DNA of 10,732 nucleotides from Acidobacteriota bacterium (GTDB lineage Bacteria; Acidobacteriota; Terriglobia; Terriglobales; Acidobacteriaceae): contig QHZX01000336.1 in assembly GCA_003224835.1 (NCBI GenBank), positions 1 through 10,732 of the forward strand, given 5' to 3'. This document shows positions 6,160 through 10,732 of the stretch, one piece after another (the first letter of the stretch is position 1; the number at the start of each line of letters is the position of its first letter). The notes under the pieces are model-generated. The model made no database searches, had not been told where the DNA came from, and worked only from the letters and a program-made list of their open reading frames with translations. The translations under genes were made by a program, and so were the position numbers.

Positions 6160-8808
6160 ATGAGATTATTGGAATTCCATAATTTACCCATGCGAAGAAT
6201 TTTGCTTCCATTCTCTCGTGGCAACAGTCGGAGAACTATGCAAACCACTGGCCGGCTCATGATGGTGGTTGCGCATCCTGACGACGAAGATGGTGGCCTG
6301 CTGACACTCGAGTCCCGCGGCAGAGGTGTACAGACGCTTTTACTTACGCTCACTCGCGGAGAGGGCGGACAAAACAAAACTGGCGACACTTTTTCTGATG
6401 GACTCGGCATCCTGCGTACGCTTGAACTGCTCGCCTCTGACCGCTATTACGGAGTTGAGCAACGCTTTACACGTGTCGCCGATTTCGGATACTCGAAAAC
6501 GCCAGAAGAGACTTTCCAGAAGTGGGGCGGTCACGACGTTCCTCTCGCTGACATTGTGCGCGTGATTCGTGAATTTCGTCCCGACGTTTTGATGGCACGC
6601 TTCTCCGGCACTGAACGCGACGGCCACGGCCATCATCAGGCATCGGCAATTCTCACTAAGGAAGCGTTTCGCGCCGCCGGAGATCCGAATCGTTTCCCGG
6701 AACAAATCAAGACAGGTCTTCAGCCGTGGCAACCCAAAAAACTTTACATCGGGAATGTCTGCGGCTTCGGTGCCAGCACCTGCGCGGATGAAAATTACAC
6801 GGTCAAGCTGAATACCGGCGAAGAAGACCCGGTCCTCGGGATGTCGTACTTTCAATTTGCTATCGAAGGTTTGCGGCACCAGGAATCACAAGGTCTGGCA
6901 GATTTGAAGTTTCCCTCCGGCCCTCGTTTCGCCTTTTACAAGTTAGAAGATTCTGTTCTGTCGAAAACGACGGATGGCAGCGGCCATGAGAAGGACTTAT
7001 TCGATGGGATTGATACCAGTGTACCTGGGTTGGCACAGCACGTCGCCGACAGCGCTGCGGCCAGCAAAATTACTCAGGCCGCAGAGAAGATTTCGGCCGC
7101 GTTACATGCTGCCGATACGGATGCTGCGTCCGCAATTGCACCGCTGCTCTCGGTTTTAGCGCTCTTGAACGGTAATGCCGGAATTCAGGGCAGGAGTCCG
7201 GACTCAAGGACTGCTCTCATAGAAGTCCAGGATAAAGAAAAACAGACACGCGAGGCCATAAATCTCGCCCTCAACGTGGGGATCAAAGCGTCAATGACCT
7301 CTCCGCTTTCTGATGTGAGCCAGAAGGAGCGTACGGGAATATCGCCCGGCCAAAAGTTTGCAATCAAAGTGATTTTTCATAATGGCTCGCAACATCCATT
7401 GAAGTTGGATGCTCTCGTCATTGACGGTATGGTCTCAGAGAACGGCATGGTGGCGGACCAGCGAGCGAACCAGCCGCCTGTTGCTCCCGGTCATGACTAT
7501 GAACACACTTTCAAACTGCAGCTGCCCGAAACCGCATTTACGAAACCTGGATTTCATCGCAACGACCCGCAGCGCGACAGTGTATATACGGTCGACCAGC
7601 CTCAACTAATCACCCTCCCTTTTGGGGCGATATTTCCGGCGGTAGTGCACGCTCGTTACGACGTGCCGGACATCGCATCCCCGAAAGGGCCCGCAGATTC
7701 GACATCCGCGAATCTGCCGGAGATTTCCGCGCCCGTAACAGTTCCGGTCAATGCTGCAGGAGGAACTCGAAACCAAGAGCTCGCCGTCATCCCTGCATTC
7801 TCCGTTGCCATCGAGCCAGGGGATCAGGTCGTCCCCGCCAGCATCACTGCGCCTATTAACATCAACGTAACGGTCAACTCTGATCTGGACGGCGCTCAAT
7901 CCGGTGTGTTGCGCCTTCAGGCTCCTTCGAATTCCAATATTTCGCCACGGCAGCAACCGGTTTCGTTCTCGCATCGTGGCGAGCAGAAACAATTTGAATT
8001 CAAAGTGTCTCTTCCTGCGTTGAAGCAAGGCCATGCGGAGTTACGGGCTGTCTTGAGCAGCAACGGCAAAGAATACTCGGAAAGCTATGCACTCGTTACC
8101 CGGGCGGATCTCGGCTCTTTCTATTACTTTCAACCTGCAGTGCAGCACATCAGCATTGTGGATGTAAACGTCCCCAAGGGTCTCAGCATCGGATACATCA
8201 TGGGCGCGGGCGACGACATTCCAACCGTGCTGCAGCAGATCGGAATGAAAGTGACTTCAATTCCAGCGGACAAATTGGCGACAGAAAATCTCACGCAGTA
8301 TGGGACCATTGTTTTGGGAGTGCGGGCCTATGACACGCAAAAAGAATTAGTCGCGAATAATAAGAAGTTGCTGGATTTCGTCTCCAGTGGCGGAACCTTG
8401 ATCGTGCAGAACAACAACAGTGTTGGTGATTTCAACGGCGGGCACTTCACGCCATACCCGGCGGAGCTAGGCCGGTCGCGGGTTTCAGTCGAAGATGCTC
8501 CGGTGCAGATTCTCGCACCCGATGATCCGGTATTTCACTATCCGAATGAAATTTCGCAGAAGGACTTTGATGGCTGGATACAGGAGCGCGGACTCTACTT
8601 CATGACGACGTGGGACGATCATTTCAAGCCGCTGCTGTCTTGCCATGATCCGAATGAGTCAGACCAAAAAGGTGGCCTGCTGCTGGCGAAGTATGGAAAG
8701 GGGACATACATCTACACCGGTTACGCGTTCTTCCGTCAGTTACCTGCGGGAGTGCCGGGGGCAATACGGCTGTTCGTCAATTTGGTTAGCGCAGGTTCGA
8801 ACCATTAA
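6160..8808 (+). CDS. large PIG-L (LmbE) family deacetylase with Ig-like and C-terminal amidotransferase-like domains
   Basis: This 882-residue protein opens with a LmbE/PIG-L N-acetylglucosaminyl deacetylase domain (about 31-260). The zinc motif AHPDDE is at 38-43, TRGEGGQN at 65-72, and DGHGHHQ at 154-160 supplies the second histidine site. Family members hydrolyse N-acetyl groups on sugar conjugates. Two beta-rich regions follow, at about 393-490 (GISPGQKFAIKV) and about 545-645, probably Ig/NEW3-like. The last part, about 668-882, resembles a class I glutamine-amidotransferase fold (GYIMGAGDDIPTVLQQIG, then SGGTLIVQNNN); no catalytic cysteine can be assigned. Related Acidobacteriota proteins normally carry a signal peptide, but none is convincing here. 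The coordinates use the longest ATG form. ATG 6238 (MQTTGRLMM) is the only start with a Shine-Dalgarno sequence (GGAG, 6230-6233) and may be the real one. The frame is open back to the mtaB stop at 6093. Confidence 0.88.
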   Translation: MRLLEFHNLPMRRILLPFSRGNSRRTMQTTGRLMMVVAHPDDEDGGLLTLESRGRGVQTLLLTLTRGEGGQNKTGDTFSDGLGILRTLELLASDRYYGVEQRFTRVADFGYSKTPEETFQKWGGHDVPLADIVRVIREFRPDVLMARFSGTERDGHGHHQASAILTKEAFRAAGDPNRFPEQIKTGLQPWQPKKLYIGNVCGFGASTCADENYTVKLNTGEEDPVLGMSYFQFAIEGLRHQESQGLADLKFPSGPRFAFYKLEDSVLSKTTDGSGHEKDLFDGIDTSVPGLAQHVADSAAASKITQAAEKISAALHAADTDAASAIAPLLSVLALLNGNAGIQGRSPDSRTALIEVQDKEKQTREAINLALNVGIKASMTSPLSDVSQKERTGISPGQKFAIKVIFHNGSQHPLKLDALVIDGMVSENGMVADQRANQPPVAPGHDYEHTFKLQLPETAFTKPGFHRNDPQRDSVYTVDQPQLITLPFGAIFPAVVHARYDVPDIASPKGPADSTSANLPEISAPVTVPVNAAGGTRNQELAVIPAFSVAIEPGDQVVPASITAPININVTVNSDLDGAQSGVLRLQAPSNSNISPRQQPVSFSHRGEQKQFEFKVSLPALKQGHAELRAVLSSNGKEYSESYALVTRADLGSFYYFQPAVQHISIVDVNVPKGLSIGYIMGAGDDIPTVLQQIGMKVTSIPADKLATENLTQYGTIVLGVRAYDTQKELVANNKKLLDFVSSGGTLIVQNNNSVGDFNGGHFTPYPAELGRSRVSVEDAPVQILAPDDPVFHYPNEISQKDFDGWIQERGLYFMTTWDDHFKPLLSCHDPNESDQKGGLLLAKYGKGTYIYTGYAFFRQLPAGVPGAIRLFVNLVSAGSNH

Positions 8809-8868
8809 CTGCCGGTTCTAGTTAGCGCACAACTTTAGCAACAGAATAAATAAATGAAATTGCTGTCA

Positions 8869-8894
8869 TTCCGAATGGCTTTAGCCATGAGGAA
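8869..8894. repeat. REP-like intergenic palindrome with tandem GA mismatches
   Basis: The order is TTCC, GA, ATGGC, TTTA, GCCAT, GA, GGAA. The outer arms TTCC/GGAA and inner arms ATGGC/GCCAT pair perfectly, and the two GA dinucleotides face each other as a possible tandem sheared G-A step. It lies 60 bases behind the deacetylase stop and 38 bases before the permease start. Short palindromes flanked by GTCATTCCGA and GAGGAACCTG recur between genes in many Acidobacteriota, so a REP-type element is likely. A second small hairpin (CTCTT 8899-8903 with AAGAG 8908-8912) follows it. Confidence 0.5.
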
Positions 8895-8932
8895 CCTGCT
8901 CTTCTTTAAGAGAAAAGTATTTTGCTCAAGGA

Positions 8933-10468
8933 ATGGATTCTAAAGATAGGACAGGAAACGACAGAAGTGTGACCAGTAGCAAGACAATGCCAACGCTCCC
9001 CCAAACCGGCGATACCAAGCTCATCCGCGGCATCGGCTTGTGGAGCGCGACCTCACTCAACATGATCGATATGATCGGCGTCGGACCGTTCATCACCATC
9101 CCCCTGGTGGTGAGTGCAATGGGCGGGCCGCAGGCGATGCTGGGCTGGATCATCGGTGCGCTGCTGGCAACCTGCGACGGGTTAGTCTGGGCAGAACTGG
9201 GCGCGGCCATCCCAGGTTCGGGCGGATCGTATCAGTATTTACGCGAAATCTATGGCCCACACCGTTTCGGTAAACTGCTTTCTTTCTTGTTTATATGGCA
9301 GCTTTCTTTTAGCGCTCCGTTGTCGATTGCCTCCGGCGCGATTGGCTTCGCCAGTTACACTTCGTATCTCCTGCCGGGCTTGGAGCAGCAATACGCTTCT
9401 CACAACTGGGCCCTGCATTTGCCGCTATTGGGCACGCTGCAATTTCACTGGGCAGTCGCAGGCACAACTTTCATCGCTATCGGAATTGTGCTGATCGCCG
9501 TCTTGCTGCTCTATCGCCGCATCACCGACATTGGCTTCCTTTCCAAATTCCTCTGGTTCGGCGTGATGGGAACCATCGGCTGGATTATCTTCGCTGGATT
9601 CATTCACTTCAGTGCCTCGCGTGCAATGAGTTTTCCTCCCGGCGCGTTCACCCTCTCAAAAAACTTTTGGCTTGGTCTGGGGTCGGCTATGTTGATCGCC
9701 ACTTATGATTACTGGGGCGCTTACAACGTGTGTTTTCTCGGGGACGAAATCAAAGAACCGGCCAAAAACATCCCCCGCGCCTTGCTGCTATCGATTTTTC
9801 TCGTCGCATGTCTATATCTAATGATGAACATCAGCATTCTCGGCGTGGTTGACTGGCACGAGATGCTGCGCTCCCCGAATTCAAACAATAAGCTCTACGT
9901 CGTCTCAACTTTTATGGAACGCATTTATGGCCCCTGGGCAGCGAACCTGGTGACGGTGCTCGTCATGTGGACAGCATTCGCTTCGGTTTTTTCGCTGATG
10001 CTGGGGTACTCGCGGGTGCCGTATGCGGCCGCGCTGGATGGAAACTACTTTAAAGTTTTTTCGCGCATCCATCCCGTTTATCGCTTCCCACACATTTCGC
10101 TTCTTGCACTCGGCGGCGCGGGCCTGCTGTTTTGCTTTTTCTCCCTCGTGGACGTAATCTCGGCGCTGGTGGTCATTCGTATTCTGCTGCAATTCATTCT
10201 TCAAGCTATTGGCATTATCGTTCTGCGAATACGCCGGCCAGACGTGCCGCGTCCCTTTCGCATGTGGCTTTACCCCCTACCGGCGATTTTGGCCATCATC
10301 GGCTTTGCATACATTCTGCTGGCACGAAAGGATTTCATTAAGGAAATTCGCTATGCCTTCGTAATCCTGATCGCAGGCATATTTTTGTACCTCATTCGCG
10401 CGTGGCACTATCGCGATTGGCCGTTCCGCGCGGCGCTTCCCACCACTGCAGAAGTCAAGGCTAGCTGA
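8933..10468 (+). CDS. APC-superfamily amino acid permease
   Basis: This 511-residue inner-membrane transporter has about 12 predicted membrane segments. TM1 carries SLNMIDMIGVGPFITIP, the place of the unwound glycine-containing substrate site in APC proteins (here GVGPF rather than the usual GIGSGIF). PGSGGSYQYLREIYGP follows TM2, and GDEIKEPAKNIPRAL is the family motif between TM6 and TM7. YSRVPYAAALDGNYFKVFSRIHP lies in the loop after TM8. It probably imports amino acids by proton or sodium symport; substrate specificity cannot be read. The N-terminal 30 residues are polar. The start is uncertain: AAGGA (8928-8932) abuts ATG 8933 with no spacing, so an in-frame GTG at 8969 or ATG at 8987 could be the true start. 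The gene ends in TGATG shared with the next gene, so the two are co-transcribed and probably translationally coupled. Confidence 0.92.
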   Translation: MDSKDRTGNDRSVTSSKTMPTLPQTGDTKLIRGIGLWSATSLNMIDMIGVGPFITIPLVVSAMGGPQAMLGWIIGALLATCDGLVWAELGAAIPGSGGSYQYLREIYGPHRFGKLLSFLFIWQLSFSAPLSIASGAIGFASYTSYLLPGLEQQYASHNWALHLPLLGTLQFHWAVAGTTFIAIGIVLIAVLLLYRRITDIGFLSKFLWFGVMGTIGWIIFAGFIHFSASRAMSFPPGAFTLSKNFWLGLGSAMLIATYDYWGAYNVCFLGDEIKEPAKNIPRALLLSIFLVACLYLMMNISILGVVDWHEMLRSPNSNNKLYVVSTFMERIYGPWAANLVTVLVMWTAFASVFSLMLGYSRVPYAAALDGNYFKVFSRIHPVYRFPHISLLALGGAGLLFCFFSLVDVISALVVIRILLQFILQAIGIIVLRIRRPDVPRPFRMWLYPLPAILAIIGFAYILLARKDFIKEIRYAFVILIAGIFLYLIRAWHYRDWPFRAALPTTAEVKAS

Positions 10469-10732
10469 TGGCGGACTCTATCCATGCGCCGCATCCGCCT
10501 CTGCATGACGATTACAGAAGCAACTCTGCGCTGGCACCGTTGCGCGAACCGCTTTTCCGTTGGCTGTGGATTGCGGCCGTAATTTCCTACATTGGCAAAT
10601 GGATGCAGATGGTCGGAGCAGCCTGGCTAATGACCCAGCTCACCACGTCTCCCTTCATGGTCGGCTTAGTCCAGGCGGCGATAATGCTTCCTGTCTTCCT
10701 CGTGATTCTTCCTGCCGGCGCACTCGCCGACA
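10468..10732 (+). CDS. MFS exporter, N-terminal part (cut by window edge)
   Basis: An ATG at 10468-10470 shares its A with the permease TGA and is preceded by AAGG (10457-10460) seven bases upstream. The open frame gives 88 residues to the window edge. After a polar, histidine- and proline-containing start comes LREPLFRWLWIAAVIS, then GKWMQMVGAAWLMTQLT, then a segment ending LPAGALAD. This order, with W-M-Q near the end of TM1 and AGALAD at the end of TM2, is typical of the EntS/MFS_3-type exporters of the major facilitator superfamily. These export siderophores, drugs or metabolites by proton antiport. The substrate is unknown. Coupling to an amino acid permease suggests an uptake/export pair, which is inference only. 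Confidence 0.88.
   Translation, partial: MADSIHAPHPPLHDDYRSNSALAPLREPLFRWLWIAAVISYIGKWMQMVGAAWLMTQLTTSPFMVGLVQAAIMLPVFLVILPAGALAD

Overview
The window reads as chromosomal DNA of an Acidobacteriota-type bacterium (class Terriglobia is my best guess). The reasons are an Oar-like TonB-dependent receptor with an N-terminal carboxypeptidase-regulatory domain, a large multidomain PIG-L (LmbE) deacetylase, a zinc-ribbon protein of the CxxC-x17-CxxC type, and the wording of the MtaB and permease sequences. This assignment is from family resemblance only. No phage, plasmid, CRISPR, transposase or tRNA/rRNA gene is visible.

Layout. At the left edge, 1-114 (minus) is the N-terminus of a gamma-carbonic-anhydrase-like hexapeptide-repeat protein. 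It is divergent from the outer-membrane receptor at 343-3423, and the spacer between them carries a perfect dyad and a hairpin that touches the receptor's ribosome-binding site. After the receptor comes a roughly 440-base stretch without an intact gene. It holds a remnant that looks like the C-terminal half of ribosomal protein S21 (3542-3637), a strong hairpin behind it, and then a structured leader that runs into a small two-zinc-ribbon protein (3861-4178). Converging on that gene is a stand-alone response-regulator receiver (4224-4661, minus). Its promoter region is shared with a divergent mtaB-type tRNA methylthiotransferase gene (4736-6093).

The mtaB gene is broken. About 26 conserved codons, including the region that normally carries a VGFPGE-type motif, are missing at about 5715-5728, and the reading frame changes there. 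The gene also carries a 27-base insertion-like repeat. Next are a large PIG-L deacetylase with Ig-like and C-terminal amidotransferase-like domains (6160-8808), a short REP-like palindrome (8869-8894), an APC-family amino acid permease (8933-10468), and, overlapping it by one base, the start of an MFS exporter (10468 to the right edge).

How the genes relate. Only the permease-MFS pair shows a clear operon signature (TGATG overlap). The rest looks like a series of independent housekeeping or accessory units: outer-membrane import, glycan deacetylation, amino acid transport, signalling and tRNA modification. I do not see a convincing new multi-gene system. The most interesting signals are two apparently decayed translation-related genes (S21 and mtaB) within 2.5 kb, the structured leader of the zinc-ribbon gene, and the compact divergent promoter with a probable leaderless GTG start.
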